The position numbers were made by a program, and so were the translations under genes. From Camillea tinctor (lineage: Eukaryota > Ascomycota > Sordariomycetes > Xylariales > Xylariaceae), in contig MU394092.1 of assembly GCA_022578605.1 (NCBI GenBank), positions 186,001-250,000 on the forward strand: a DNA stretch of 64,000 nucleotides, given 5' to 3'. The notes below the pieces were generated by a model, which worked only from the letters and a program-made list of their open reading frames with translations, had not been told where the DNA came from and ran no database searches. Each line of letters opens with the position of its first letter. Within the stretch, counting starts at the first letter, position 1. This document shows positions 11,920 through 24,534 of the stretch, one piece after another.

Positions 11920-14757
11920 TTAGGATCTTCGCCGTATGTAGATATCGTCGGACATCGCCGCATCCAGATCATCTTCCTCCTCGTCATCCAGGGATTCCGG
12001 CAGAACACCGGCGCCTTCATCTTCCCCTTCTCTCCCCTCTTCCTCCTCCTCCTCCTCTTCCCCCTCGACTCCGTCGTCCTCTTCGCCATCTAACCGTCCG
12101 GTAGTAGCAGCAGCACCTCCCTTGGCCCTGAGCCGGCGCCTGCGCTGGGAAAGGAAGTCTTTGAACCCGCGGCTCATCTTGACGACACTGCGCAGGTGGC
12201 GGTCCGTGACGGTTACGATCTCGGCGTCATCCTCGAGCGCGTCCGACTCGGCGAGCGCAACCGCCGTCTGCAGCGCGTTGCGGATCTCGCGGCCGTTCCA
12301 GCGCAGCGCGCGTAAGTCCCGGCTCGTATACGCGTAGTCGCGGGCCGAGGCGGCGACACGGACTCCGGCGGCGCTGTCCCGCTCGAGCCGCTCGAAGCTG
12401 CTCTGCCAGATGCGCTCGCGGTCAGCATCGGTGAGGGCGCGGTAGTGCAGCGCGACGTGGATCCGCGAGGTGAAGGCGGCGTCGAAGGTCTGCACGCGGT
12501 TGGTGGTCAGGAACAGCACGCCGCGGTAGTATTCGAGCGCCCGTAGGAAGATGGAAACGAGTCCGTTGCGCGCGATGTCCTGAGCCCGACGTGCTTCGAG
12601 ATATACATCCGCTTCATCTAGAAGGACCATGGCACCAAACCGCTCGCCGAGCTGCAGGAAGTACTCGAGGTTCTTCTCTACGTGGTATGACTTGGTGCTG
12701 AGGTCGCCACTGGTCAGCGAGATGAGGGGACGGTGCGTCAGCTCGGCCACACACTCGGCCGTGCATGTCTTGCCTACGCCGGGCGAGCCATGAAGCAGGA
12801 AGATGCGTCCCTGGCCTTTGTTCTTGACAAAGTCGTTGGGCCATGGGGAAACACGGCCCTGGGCATTGGCAAACTTTCCGATGAGGGCCTTGACGGTGTG
12901 TTTGATCTCGTCATCGAGGACGAGGTACTTGAAGGCCTCCTTCTCGTATTTGATCTCTTCGAGATGCTCAACGTTGAAGTGGCCCCACCGCCGCTCTCCT
13001 AAGACAAATCCGCCAACGACCTTAGTAAGGACTACATAGTAGAGGTCGTTTCGAGGTGCAGCATCACACGTAGGATCGCAGTCGTCAAACTCGGCAAAAG
13101 GACTCAGGCATTCGCCCTGGTTATCTACGCTGCAGGCATTGCAGCTACACCGGGGTGCGAAATACGGCAGTTGGTCCCTATACATCCCAGGCTGGAGTGG
13201 TGTTGGAGGGGCGCATACTCGTGGTCGACTATTCCCTGGGCAGTCGCCTGAGAACCGGCTGTAACCCTCGGGGTCGATAATTACACGGCCACTCATGTAC
13301 CCGGTGGCGTTGTTGCTGTAGCTCCAGTTGTTCTCAGGCGATTTCTCAACTAGACTGCCATCGTACGACATGTAGCTGGGACCCTTGGAAAGACTCCAGA
13401 CCATCTTTCCGAGTCTAATCTGCTTCTCAGTCACATCCTGAGGGCTCATGTCTCCCTTATCGCCCTTGAAAAAGCGGGCAGGAATCATGGGAAGGCTTGT
13501 GATGGCCTCTTCACCAGAGAAAGGATTGACAGTAAAGCTATGCATTGTCCGACATAGCTTGGTTGTGGAAAAGCCCATAGAGAAGGTAATGTTCCAGCAA
13601 TGAATAATGTAAGGCCCAATACCGTCTATGTTACTCTCGGGTCCACCCGAGACGGCAGAAATCACGAAGGGAGTCCACTTCTGGTCATACTTGGCATAGA
13701 CCACTTCGCCAGGCTTCAGGAGCAACCAGAGCTTGTCAAAAGTAGCTGCTGGCGTGACATTGTTGTGGCGCCTTTCCTCCTCACGGATCTCCTCGCCCAT
13801 ATTTTTCTCAAGGAAGTTGAGAAGAATATCGATGTGATTAGCAGTGGTGATCTCATACTCAGTATCGTGGGTTTCAGGCTGACTATTTTTGTAGAGCTCA
13901 AGTGCCGTACGATGGTGGAATAATACTTGGTATGGAGCCATGATTTTGACGTTATCACCGAGGAGTGAGATTCCGGGGTAATAACCAACGACGGCCTTAA
14001 GGGCATTTATCAGATGGGGGGAGTTGATCACCATAGCAGTTTTCTCAACCTTGGCAATGTTCATCTCTGACCCATCCTCATACCTTGGCCGATAGGCAGG
14101 GTTGTTGGAATAGGAGAAGTCATTGTAACCACCATAGCTGATGCCACCAAACGCCTGGGGAGGAGGGGGAGGCGGCGGTGGCGGGGGTACTCCCCGATAT
14201 CGAGGAGGCTGCTTCCTGACGAGGGTGGTGGATATGACGGTCACGATCTCTAGAACCGACTTATGGATTGAAGTAGTTGTTTCTCCCTCTACTTCATCAA
14301 GCTGAATATCAATCGGATCGAGGCTGCGCCGCACTGTATGATTGTCAGCAAATTGACCCCCCCCAATGTGAAACCGTCAAACTCGAAGATTGGACAACTA
14401 AACCATTTAAAAGATTATAGTTCTCGTAAGGAATCATATGTCTTTTTATTAAGGTTGTAGATGAAGTGATATGGTTTGGAAATCAAGCTTCAGGCAAAGG
14501 AGCGTGTACTAACCATCAACGAGCTTGCCGCCCCAGCCTTTGTATTGGAGGACATAGCAGACATCGGGCACTTCATCTTCTACGAGCTCCCGAGCTACGT
14601 TCCCCTTGGCAGCAGACTTGGCAATGAGACACTTAAGCTTCTCAAAGTTCTTATCCTCAGACGACTTCCACTGGAAGGGACTGCTGTTGGTACTTTTATT
14701 GGATATAGGGGAGTGGTTGATCTCCTCAAAGCTGTCAATGGAACTGCTGTCATCCAT
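11920..14757 (-). CDS. AAA+ ATPase, fungal family with N-terminal regulatory region
   Basis: Two exons, 14757-14514 and 14333-11920, joined through a 180-bp intron (GTTAGT donor, ATACAG acceptor), encode 885 residues. A start 31 codons upstream (14850) is also open. I prefer 14757, where the sequence becomes MDDSSS-like and hydrophilic. Order: acidic/Ser-rich N-terminus; a run of 10 prolines near residue 135; a long region with the PGEVVYAKY-type motif seen before the ATPase in this fungal family; and the AAA core with Walker A GSPGVGKT (597-604) and Walker B MVLLDEAD (650-657). Then come an RIHVALHY sensor-like segment and a C-terminal tail with a long acidic run before MSDDIY. The core resembles Bcs1/Yta-like fungal AAA proteins that remodel other proteins. 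Its substrate and cellular site are unknown. Confidence 0.85.
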
Positions 14758-14850
14758 CTTGAGCCACAGACCGAGGTCGGACCAGTCACAACTACACAGA
14801 CAGCAGAAGAGAGGGGAGGGGAAGAAAGAGAGTATAGAGTACAACAACAA

Positions 14851-16034
14851 GGAGAAGGTTGCGGATTGACGGAGCTAGCATAGCTGTCTGTTGGCAGACC
14901 TTATATAGGAAAACCTGGTACGACAACACGATGAGGCAGCAAGTCCCATAGCTTGCCTAATATGCAGACTGAACAGAATCAAGCCAATAGTTCCCATTTC
15001 TTATGGCGTTTGTAGTCATAGTTACACGTTGGCCGGCAATCCACAGGCGTCTAGAGCGAGATTCCCCTATGGGGTCGATGGGGTGGTCCAATAGATATCC
15101 GCGATGGATTTGCTTCCTGCAGGTAGCCAACGAGGCTTCTCGGGGTAGGACACAAAGAGATGGGGCGTGGAGCTTGATGATTTCTATCTGGAGACATGTG
15201 TCTGAGGCTCTTTTGCGGTCCTTGTCAAACGATGGGTGGCACCGAGTGAGGCGAAGCTTGCATTTTGATATTATCCCATGCATATGTAGGTAACAGTCGA
15301 CTTACAAATCGAGATCGACGCTCGCAGTTGATACGTTTCTCGCGTTATCCGTGTCGTTGATAGATAAAGAAAACAGCCAAGATTTTCGGGGTCCAGAAAT
15401 TGTTAACTGGCGTAAGCACTTATGTCATTGTACTGCAATCCAGTCAGTAAGAAATGCCGTGAATAGTTGTGCGAGTTGTACAGTGTCTGTAACTATTGCG
15501 AAACTGTACATATATTTAGGCTGTATACCTCACGGAGCCATAGCGTAAGGGCTGGTCAAGGGGGCTACGGGATCGTGTGTGGGTGGAGCCTTGATGTTCA
15601 AGAAAATGCATGTACATCGCTGGCCACGATGCTTATCCCAACATCATGGGACGTGATACTCGTGGTGCAAGCTAGAGGAATAACCCTACCGTGGATTGAC
15701 TACCTGGGGGCTATTACTTACGACAATATTAAAACTAATACACCAATACGAAGAGAACAATGTGATTGTGCATTTCTAGTTCATTGTTTCCACTCTTGTA
15801 TTCCCACGAAATCGTTGGAAGTCCCCCGGCTAATATCCAAAGTGGCCTTTTTTTTTATCACTTTACCCCCGACCTTGATGTAACCAATAATACCAAATCC
15901 ATAGGGTATGGTTTGCCGGAACATGGTATATATAAATTGGACTTTTCCATCTTAAATCAATTTGCCAAGTGCCAAAGACAACTTCTCTATTCTATAGTTT
16001 GATATGCTTGCGATAGCTTACCTTTAGTATTTCG
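14851..16034. other. Intergenic region upstream of the AAA+ gene and downstream of the M28 peptidase gene
   Basis: About 1.2 kb. It should contain the promoter of the AAA+ gene, which is transcribed leftwards, and the 3' end of the peptidase gene. Open frames on both strands near 14957-15293 and 15467-15883 overlap, lack domains and start poorly. I see no gene. Confidence 0.6.
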
Positions 16035-18603
16035 TTATTTCATAGTCTTAGTAGCAGTCTTAATGCAACTGTCGATGATGTCGACCCATCTAATTGCATT
16101 GACAAAGTCTTTATTATCAATACTTTCCACCAAACCCGGGAATACGGCTTAAAAATCGCTAGTCAGCGCACAGTAATGATGTGTACTTGGTTAAGGGGTT
16201 TCATGCTTACCTCCTGCATACCCGGTCCAGATGCCGGGAGCAAACACCACGTGCTTGAACCACGGTCGACCGTCGAGGCCATCTTGATATAAAAAGGCCC
16301 GCTCAATGTTTTTATATTTCGTGTTGATGAATCGGATGTGGTGGAAGAGCTTGAGTTTCTTGAACAATTTCCACCAAGGGATATCTTCGCTCGCTTCTTC
16401 AGCTAGCTTCGCGGCTTTGGCGTCAAGCTGAACAGCTACTGCCTTCATCTCACTAATTGACTGTTGTAGGCGAGCAAATGACGATTCGAAAGCTTTCGGA
16501 TCACCCTTGGTCTCAGTGGCAGCAGTTCTAGCTCTAAAACCAAAGATGGCCGCATCATCAGACAGCTCGACTTCTGAGCTCGAAATCTTTTCCTCTACCT
16601 TCTCGACGTACCCCTTCAGAGCAACAGCGTAATCGGTAGCATTCAGGGCCACGACTGGGGCATCTGACATTTTAGCCACGGTAAGCCCAAGAATCTGGGC
16701 CATTGTCCGATGGTAGACGAAGCCTGGATCTCCAAATTCACTCATCCAATAGTAACTATCATAGTTGCTATGATAGTGGTAGACTGGAGCACCTGCTGGC
16801 TCTCCACCGAAGCCCATATCAAGACTGGGAACACCTGCAAAATCCTGGAACGCGGTGAAATCGCTACCACTGCCCATCGTTCTAATGTATCCGTCCCAGA
16901 CATCGCGTACAGTTTGACCGGAAATCGTTTGGTTAGGTGACTGTACTAAGGCAGTCACTTCATAAAGGAGATTGTGTAGCAATGGGGCCGCTGCTGCCGA
17001 AAAGGTTGGACTCCGAACACCGACATCGACGTTGATATAAGCTACGTTAGCAGCCGAGATCCAAGGCAGATACTCCTCGACCCATTCAGTACTCCCTATG
17101 AGCCCGTATTCCTCGCCATCCCAACTAGCAAAAACAATTGTTCGCAATGGTTTCCAGCCCTGTTCTAGAGCTTTCCCAAAACTGCGAATTACTTCGTTGA
17201 GGACAGCAGAACCGCTATTAGGATCACCAGCGCCTCCCGCTATCCATGCATCGCGGTGGTTCCCGACGACAATGACTTCGTCGGGTATTGTACCGTTAAT
17301 GATACCAATGACATCCCACATAGGAGTGATGGTATATTCTTGTTCATTGACCAGATTGAGAACAAGGCTATCGGGGGACGGTCCAATATTGTACTTGACT
17401 CCCTTATAGCCGAGACCTGCGTTTCTTGTCCAATACTGATTTAGTTCTTTAGCTTGAGGCCCGTGACCATTCAGTGCCTTTAATATGGGGAGGGCCTCCG
17501 CATAGGAAATGGGCAAGGATGGAATGCTGGGGATGGCTCCGTCCACAGGCTCACGTGGCACACCTGGCTTTGAGGGATAGCCAGGGGTGGTCGGGTCGCC
17601 GGGCGCGACACTGAGGAACTGAACACTGCCCCTCTGGACGCTACTAGGATTCCGTGCTGGGCCGTCGGGGTAGGCAGCGAGACCCTTTTCCTCAGTAACC
17701 TCTCCATCATCGCCAGGATCACTGTAGAGAACACAGCCTATCATGCCCAACTCCTGAGCTCTTTTTACTTTCAGGCCTCGGAAGATACCTCCGTATCGAG
17801 CAATAGCGATTTTCCCTTGGAGGCTGATATTCGCCCTGATAAGGTCCTCGAAATCCCAGTATGTGCCATAATTGACATACACAAAGGAGTCTGTTACATT
17901 GCCGCTAGCGGAATAACCATGGAAGGTTGGTATACTATCCTGGAGCCGGGTGGTTGGGTCTTCATCAATTATATCTTCCTCCAACGTGGCCTCGTACGCT
18001 ACTCTCCAGGTCTCGGCACCGACGGGTTCAGATTCAAATTCAGATTCAGATTTGGGTTTGGATTTGGATTTGGATCTTTCGAGCACAGCTAATCGATGAC
18101 CAACAGGATAATTGATATACGTGTCATAAGCGACGATGTCCGAATTGATACCCCATTCGTTCCACCGGTCGCGAGTCCATTCAGCCTATAGGTGCTGTAA
18201 GCAATCACGCAAGGGAACAGAAGCTGCACCGTCGACATGGACGATGTATCGTAGGCCTTACCTGCGAGAGATTCTTACCAGCCAGGTGGGGGCCGGCGGT
18301 GTAGTACTTGCTCCATTCCGATGCCTTGAACGCGCTAGGAGTGTCTAGCAAAATACGCTGGAGCTCGGCAAATGGTATATGCTTCTTCTCATCATGTCCG
18401 GGCCATGGATGAGAGATATTGTTAGGCGGCGCGAATACCACCGTGACCAGAAAGGTGATCAATAGAGTTATAAGAGACGAGCCTAAGGCAACAGTGCAGA
18501 ATCGGCGCAGGGTTTGGTGGGGATATCGCTGACGCGGGGGAGCGACGATGACGGTAGTGATCAGAGGCGTCCTCTCATCCGTCATCTTAGGCTCATGTCC
18601 CAT
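16035..18603 (-). CDS. Glutamate carboxypeptidase II-like M28 metallopeptidase (type II membrane protein)
   Basis: Three exons (18603-18262, 18185-16211, 16147-16035) encode 809 residues. The last exon is short but restores the conserved ending GYAGAVFPGLVESI after a 63-bp intron; reading straight through gives a spurious KHETP stop. A single hydrophobic segment at about residues 36-56 after a cytosolic tail makes this a type II membrane protein, as in glutamate carboxypeptidase II/NAALADase and the transferrin-receptor relatives. A PA domain precedes the M28 domain. Zinc-binding features are visible: H424 in NHRDAW, D435 in GDPNSG, E472-E473 in DGEEYG, and a late His in YHYHSNYDS. It is expected to act as an extracytoplasmic or vacuolar exopeptidase. 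An unusual Ser/Lys then Ser/Glu insert (about 152-168) comes from a hexanucleotide expansion. Confidence 0.92.
18010..18078 (-). repeat. Hexanucleotide repeat coding for SK/SE dipeptides
   Basis: On the minus strand TCCAAA units are followed by TCTGAA units inside the M28 peptidase gene. They encode a charged dipeptide run (SKSKSKPK, then SESEFESE) between the catalytic-ectodomain strand VGHRLAVLE and the following GAETW. The frame is kept, so the gene is intact. Confidence 0.85.
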
Positions 18604-21361
18604 GGTGATGGCTATGGCTAGTTGTGAAGTCTCATGGGAAGAGAAGTATCTTCATGGGAGTTGTGGAAAGAAAAGGGCTTCTGTGGTATAAAGCTTTCTG
18701 TGGGTGGCAAAGAGAGCTTCAGGAGGGATGGAATCATCGTCGTCGATAGGCGTTGATGCGTCAATCCCGATGGAATGACGTGACAGAAAGGAGAGCAAGG
18801 GGCAAGGGTTTGGGCGGGTCGGCTTGGTTCGGCCGACTTCCTAGTTACATAAGCCAACGCTGCTTAGATGTGGGGCTCTACGCAGGTTAACAGTCATAAA
18901 CAAAAAGCTGGAGCGGGATAGGTCCGACAAAGTTGGTTTGGAGGGTACTACCTACTAGATTACTAAGGATCCGTACCTACCTCCTATACTTTTGGGTATG
19001 ATAAGGATTCAGTGAAGGTTAGGTAGTAGGTAATCATCTTACTAGATCCACTAACCTAGGTACGTACGTACCCATTATCTCCAACTGCTGGCTCGATCGG
19101 TACTTATTGCAGCTGGTGCCGGACTGTCAGATCAGTTGTACATAACCTACCTAACCTAGTCTCTTGGAGTTTCACAATAACGTTTATCCCTGTCGTAAGC
19201 GACTTGATGCTCAGAGGACTGGAATATCGGGATACCTATAAAATGGAATACATACCCAATCAAAATTGCTGTTCAAATGTTTCCCATCAATCTATGTTGG
19301 TAGGTAAGTACAATAGGTTATGTCCTTAGAGTTGTCGAATATGTTTCGGCATTTCAATGTTCAAATACCCCCCTCCCCTCCCCCAAAGCTGCTATAATAG
19401 CAGTACACGTGGTTGTCTATAACTGTCTGATACCGCTAAAATTGATATAGAATGTTTATGCTAGTGTGTAGGTTATCTCAATGTGTAGATGGTTTCGGAT
19501 AATTTTATATCATCTTTTTTTTTCCCCTTCCAATAGGAGGAGCACCGTTTCCAAGGTTCTAATCCAGACGTAGGGTAAAACCAGTAACTACGAACTTCAT
19601 AGGTTTACTCCATCTGTGTATGCTTAGTTTGACACGAACTGGAGCCTTTACTACATGTTAAGTAAGATACGGGTTAGTTTCACGTTGTGTTACGTGGGAA
19701 AGTCAGAAGCTATGTAGTACTACCTAATACTAACTTACATAAACCCATACTCAACTATGTATTTCTCCGAGGATTGTTGCATTAAAAAGTCATCAGGGCT
19801 ATTGGCCCGTATGTCTCCCTGCCTGAGGTGTCAAACCTGATGCATAGAGAGGTCAAGTGGTCTGCTTGAAACAGTTTCTACCCTAACAATCTACATTACC
19901 TGTCCAATTGTACCTAGAGTACTAACATATCTTGTAGACAGGCATGTAAGTCGGATCGTTATCCCTAGTTCCCGCACATATGCTACACCATGTCAGTTCG
20001 ATATTTGGGATGGCGGGAGCATCGCGAGACACGGCGACCAAGGCCTGTAGGTAGATATCTAAGTTACTACCTAAGCTTACCTACACTTATCGAACCGAAC
20101 ATTTATGCAGTGGGTGGCAGGGATTCACTTAGGTGGGCTGGGTGGGTTTGATGCGGGGGATGAGAGGAAGGACCACATTCGGACACTTCCAGCCAATGAG
20201 AACAAGTCAAATTGATGTAAGACTTGGGGCGTTCAAGCCGCACGGTTGTTTCCCACCCCCCTGTACTTACTGCATGTATATTGTCAGGAGGCTGCTGTCT
20301 GGGCGTGTGACCAACATCCATTCAGCTGCCTCGTCATAGCCATCTCTTTCCTGAGACGCCTTTCCCCTTTTAGCATTACCATTTTACAATTTGTTGACTC
20401 CTATGGCAAATTCTGACTTAGATAGCCGCCGACAACGGAGTCTTTGTGTTATTAATCCCGATGGGTTGAACTGACCCTAGGCTAGCCAGGTCAGAGGGAG
20501 GAAGGGAGGGACCTCAGGAAGTGGAGGACGAGGGGAGGGATGCAGAGTACAGAGTACATACCATTATTTACGAATTGTAAAGTACATAGAAGGAATAGCA
20601 ACCAGGATCCACAAGGTTGCCCCTCTGTTTTTTCTTTTCTTTTTCTTCACCCCCACTAGAGAGAGAGAGAGAAAGAGGGAGATAAAAAATAATTTATACT
20701 TAATGACATATATATTAATTACAACTATGGGTATGCATAGGTACTGGGCAGTTTTAAACAATTCAGAAACATCAACTCGTACTGGTTTAAGGCAATCTTC
20801 TGCATGCGTTGGCCAATGATTTTCGTAAACCATCTGTCACACAATCACCAAAAAGGAAAGAAAGAGAGTAAAAAAAAAAAGTTAGATACCCACAACCAAT
20901 GACCCACTCCGTTGCATCTACATACAGATTCATAACAAGATGGAGTCGGTCCTACAAATCAGAAGAAGTGATGGCAGGTACGCTACATTAGCATGAGCCT
21001 AGTCTAGGAAAAGTCCAGTTCCCGGTGTGGTTGCATTTTCCTTACTACCTTTTTTGTACTTACCTTTGTTTATAAGAATTTAGTTGTCCCATTGGATTTT
21101 AAGGTTCAGTCCGTCTCCTACGACAAGCTTTTTTTTCCCCCTTTTCTCTTCTTCTTAGCTGGGTTTGATGGTGAATTGTATGAGTCTTATATCCACTCCG
21201 TTGGGCTTACAATTCTTAGAGTCACTCGCTTCCTAGAAGTCTGCTTTCCCTACCTAAATAGATTTAGATAAAGTGAGAACATCTCACTCGCTCCCTTCTT
21301 CTATTTCATATTTTCATTCTCTCCTATCCCCGCTCCTTCATGGAAACGGTAAATACAAAAA
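18604..21361. other. Intergenic region between divergent M28 peptidase and MFS transporter genes
   Basis: About 2.8 kb containing the promoters of both genes. 18950-19090 and 20045-20095 are crowded with TACCTA/TAGGTA words. There are poly-T and TC runs at about 20625-20680 and 21130-21155 and a poly-A run at 20871-20880. CT-rich sequence precedes the MFS start. Short frames at 20103-20339 and 20564-20833 have no recognisable content. No RNA gene was found. Confidence 0.55.
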
Positions 21362-23624
21362 ATGGCTTCTACTAAGAGCAAGCATACACCGAAACTGCCA
21401 GCCAAGCAACTGGCCATCTTGGGTAAGTATAGGATCTTCCTCTCTTATTCTATTATAACTTCAGCTTCGAATCACCTGCCAATAAAATGGACTTGTGGAT
21501 TTTCTTCATACCAATACCAATATCATATTCCTTTTTATTATTTTCCTCCTTGGGGTTTATGATCACAAGGGAAGCCTTCCGACTGGTTGCTTTGCCTATC
21601 TGCCTATCTACTTATCTACCCACCTACTTATCTTGCATGCTCAATAAACCATTGGCTTCTCAGAAGGCTAGCTTGTAATATCTGTCTCAAGTTCAAGACT
21701 TTTATTAAAACCTCTTGTTTCGATGATGTGGTCGTTGTGTGACTTGTTGAACTAGCCTCGATGTCATCTCATCAAATCTCAAGCAGGCACTTCAAGAAGA
21801 GCATTCGAAGTAGCAAGATGAAGAAATACGTTGAACATGGCATTTGACCTACGCTTAATAAGTCCAAATGTGGCACAACCAGGCACCCCCCTCCCCTTCG
21901 AGAGTATATCAGCTAACTTGGGTTTCTAGCCGTTGCACGGTTCGCTGAGCCCCTTTCTTTTACCTCTGTTTTCCCATACTTGCCTGAGATGATTGCAAGT
22001 TTCGGTGTTGAAAAGAAAGAGGTCGCAAAATGGGCGGGCGTTACTAGTGCTGTCTTTTCACTTGCTCAGAGTGTCACTGCTGTCCCCTGGGGTAGAGCTT
22101 CTGACCGATTCGGGAGAAAACCTGTTATTATGTTGGGGTTGTTTTGTACTATGACATGTTTTTTGATATGGGGTGTGTCGACGAGTCTCCCTATGGCTAT
22201 TGTGATACGTGCTATAATGGGCGGAAGCAACGGAAATGGTATGTTTCTATATTCTTGGTGTCCTTAAAATGGCATGTACTGACATCGCTGCAGTCGGCAT
22301 CATCAGAACCATGGTCGCAGAAATGGTGCCTGAGAAAGAACTTCAACCTAGGGCCTTCTCTATTATGCCCCTGGTTTGGAGCATTGGATCAATATTCGGG
22401 CCAGCGTTTGGAGGGCTTTTCGCCAAGCCAGCAGAGCAATTCCCTAGCATTTTCGGCAATAGCGAATTCTTCAAAAAGTATCCGTTTGCTTTACCAAATA
22501 TCATGGGCTCTGTGATTTTCCTGGTCTCTATGACTACAGGCCTACTATTTCTCAGGGAAACTCTACACAGCAAGCGTCACTCCCGGGATTGGGGTCTCAT
22601 ACTCGGTCAACGTATCACTGAAGCTTTCCGGGAAAAGCCTCATCGTCGTGAAGAACACCTCCGCCGGTTTTCCTTTCAAGATGCTGAAGCGTCTGCACCT
22701 CTTCTTCAGACTGATCAAGCACCGAAGCCAGCCCAGCCCACTGCCCATGAGCTAGAGTTCAAGAATTCTGCGTCACCGTCCATGCACATGATCTTTAGCC
22801 GCCAATCAACTGTCAATCTTGTTGCGTACACCTTCCTAGCCCTGCACTCGGTGGCTTATGACCAGGTCCTCCCCGTATTCCTCAACTATCCCGAGCAGGA
22901 GCATACGCCGTCGAACACTTCGCTGCCATTTGTCTTTTCCGGCGGCTTTGGGCTGAATTCAGGACGTATCGGGTCCATCTTCACGATATATGGGATTGTC
23001 TGTGGACTGATTCAATTCCTTATCTTCCCCCCTCTCTGCACGCACTTTGGTGTGCTTAACTGCTTCAAGGCATGTGTCTTGACTTTTCCATTTGTCTATC
23101 TCGTAACGCCCTTCACCGTACTCATCGCTGATGCGGGAGCTCGCTACGCTGCTCTCTTAGCGATCATGACGGTCAAAGCATTCGCCGTCATCATTGGGTT
23201 TCCTTGCACTACTATCTTACTCACTAATAGTGCCACGAGTCTCGCCATCCTGGGCACTCTCAATGGCTTTGCAACAACTTTCAGTGCTCTCGGTCGTGCT
23301 AGTGGACCCGCAATGGCTGGTGCCGCTTTCACATGGGGGGTGAAAAAGGGCATCATCGGCGTACCTTGGTGGATACTTACCGTCATTGCGGCTATCGGTG
23401 CTATTCCTGCTTGGTTTATCGTCGAAGGAGACGGGCCTAGTGGTGCAGCGTCGCCCTGCGCATCCGAGTATGGAGATGAATCGGCCATTGAAGATTACGA
23501 AGATGAAGAGGGAGAGGAAGAATACGAAAACCGGGCGCGAGAAGACCTATTACCACTAGCCAGGACCAATTCTAGGAACGGAGGAGATTATGGGTCCATC
23601 AAAAACCGAAATTCTATACCGTAA
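21362..23624 (+). CDS. Major facilitator superfamily transporter (DHA1-like, 12 TM)
   Basis: Three exons, 21362-21422, 21930-22238 and 22294-23624, encode 566 residues. The first intron is unusually long (507 bp). It was chosen because the tiny first exon (MASTKSKHTPKLPAKQLAIL) joins in phase to AVARFAEPLSFTSVFPYLPEM, a junction typical of these fungal transporters. The second intron (55 bp) joins GGSNGN to VGIIRTM. Motif A, GRASDRFGRKP, lies between TM2 and TM3. A hydrophilic central loop separates the two six-helix halves, and the C-terminus is acidic (EDYEDEEGEEEYE). Relatives include yeast YCR023C-like and plant ZIFL-like carriers. The substrate cannot be told from the sequence. It is expected in the plasma or vacuolar membrane. 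Confidence 0.9.
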
Positions 23625-24534
23625 ATAGTATGCAAGATCACACCAACTTCTGTATTACTTCATTCCATATAGGTTATCTTGGAAAAGATGGTACGTACAC
23701 GACATGGTAATCTGACTAGGAACACACCCTTCCCATTGGGGTAATAGGGGGGGAGAAATGGGGATGAAAAAGAAACCCAAAATGAAACAAACAATATATG
23801 TCTATATTACACATTTCTAGGGACATACATCAACAGAACAAATATCAGTTACACGAAGCAGGAATAATGGGCGCAGGGGGGTTTGGGAAAATATGCTATT
23901 TTCTTGGGGTTTTTTTTTTCGTTAGCATACAGAGGTACAGGTTAGGGACTGGAGAAAGGTGTATACTCCAATTCCAATATTTTGACCTTGGACAGATAGC
24001 ATTGGTACTGTTGGCTATGGCGGTTATGACGAGGGCGATGGCTGGTATGGTTTCCAATAGATACCTGGGTAGGTATAGTTATCAAAAAAAAAAAAAAAAA
24101 TCGTTGTTCTCACTAGCTAGGACCGTAAGTGGGCATGTTAATATGACAGTAGTAAAACCTCTTAGGAAACTGTGTCTAGATATTGAGAAAAAAAATTGGC
24201 ATATGCTTGATTTTTTTTTAATCTACCCTTCCGTATCATGATACGGGCGCCATGTTCGTGGGGTCATGGAAAGATACTATTGTACTTTTAGTTTCCCGAG
24301 CACCCCAATCCCAGCCTTAATTTTGTTAACCCTAAACGCCTAGAGGGAAATACACTATCCCATCGTTCACTAAGCCATCATGTCTTCCTATACCTTGGTA
24401 TCATTTTCCTTTCCCTCTTCGCTTAGGGAGACACTAGCCTATTCATGATTCTTCGTGATACATTTTTAGGATCTGGATTGAATATATCCAGGCCAACCCA
24501 CCTAAACAAGGGGCCTTCTTTCCAGAGAGCCTGC
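23625..24534. other. Intergenic region between convergent MFS and IMP dehydrogenase genes
   Basis: About 0.9 kb holding both 3' ends. A 147-codon open frame at 23798-24241 (plus) includes homopolymer-coded Phe and Lys runs and has no recognisable domain, so I do not call it. Homopolymers lie at 23911-23919 (T) and 24084-24099 (A). Confidence 0.55.

Noticed and set aside
14758..14850. 31-codon upstream extension of the AAA+ ATPase
   Set aside because: The segment is Cys/Phe/Leu-rich but lacks a clear signal-peptide layout for a nucleocytoplasmic ATPase; the start at 14757 gives a more typical hydrophilic N-terminus. Not excluded.
16191..16210. In-frame KHETP ending of the M28 peptidase
   Set aside because: A GTAAGC donor sits there and splicing to 16147 restores the family's conserved C-terminus, so the read-through stop lies in an intron.
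23798..24241. 147-codon plus-strand frame after the MFS gene
   Set aside because: Contains homopolymer-coded Phe and Lys runs, has no domain, and sits between two convergent 3' ends.
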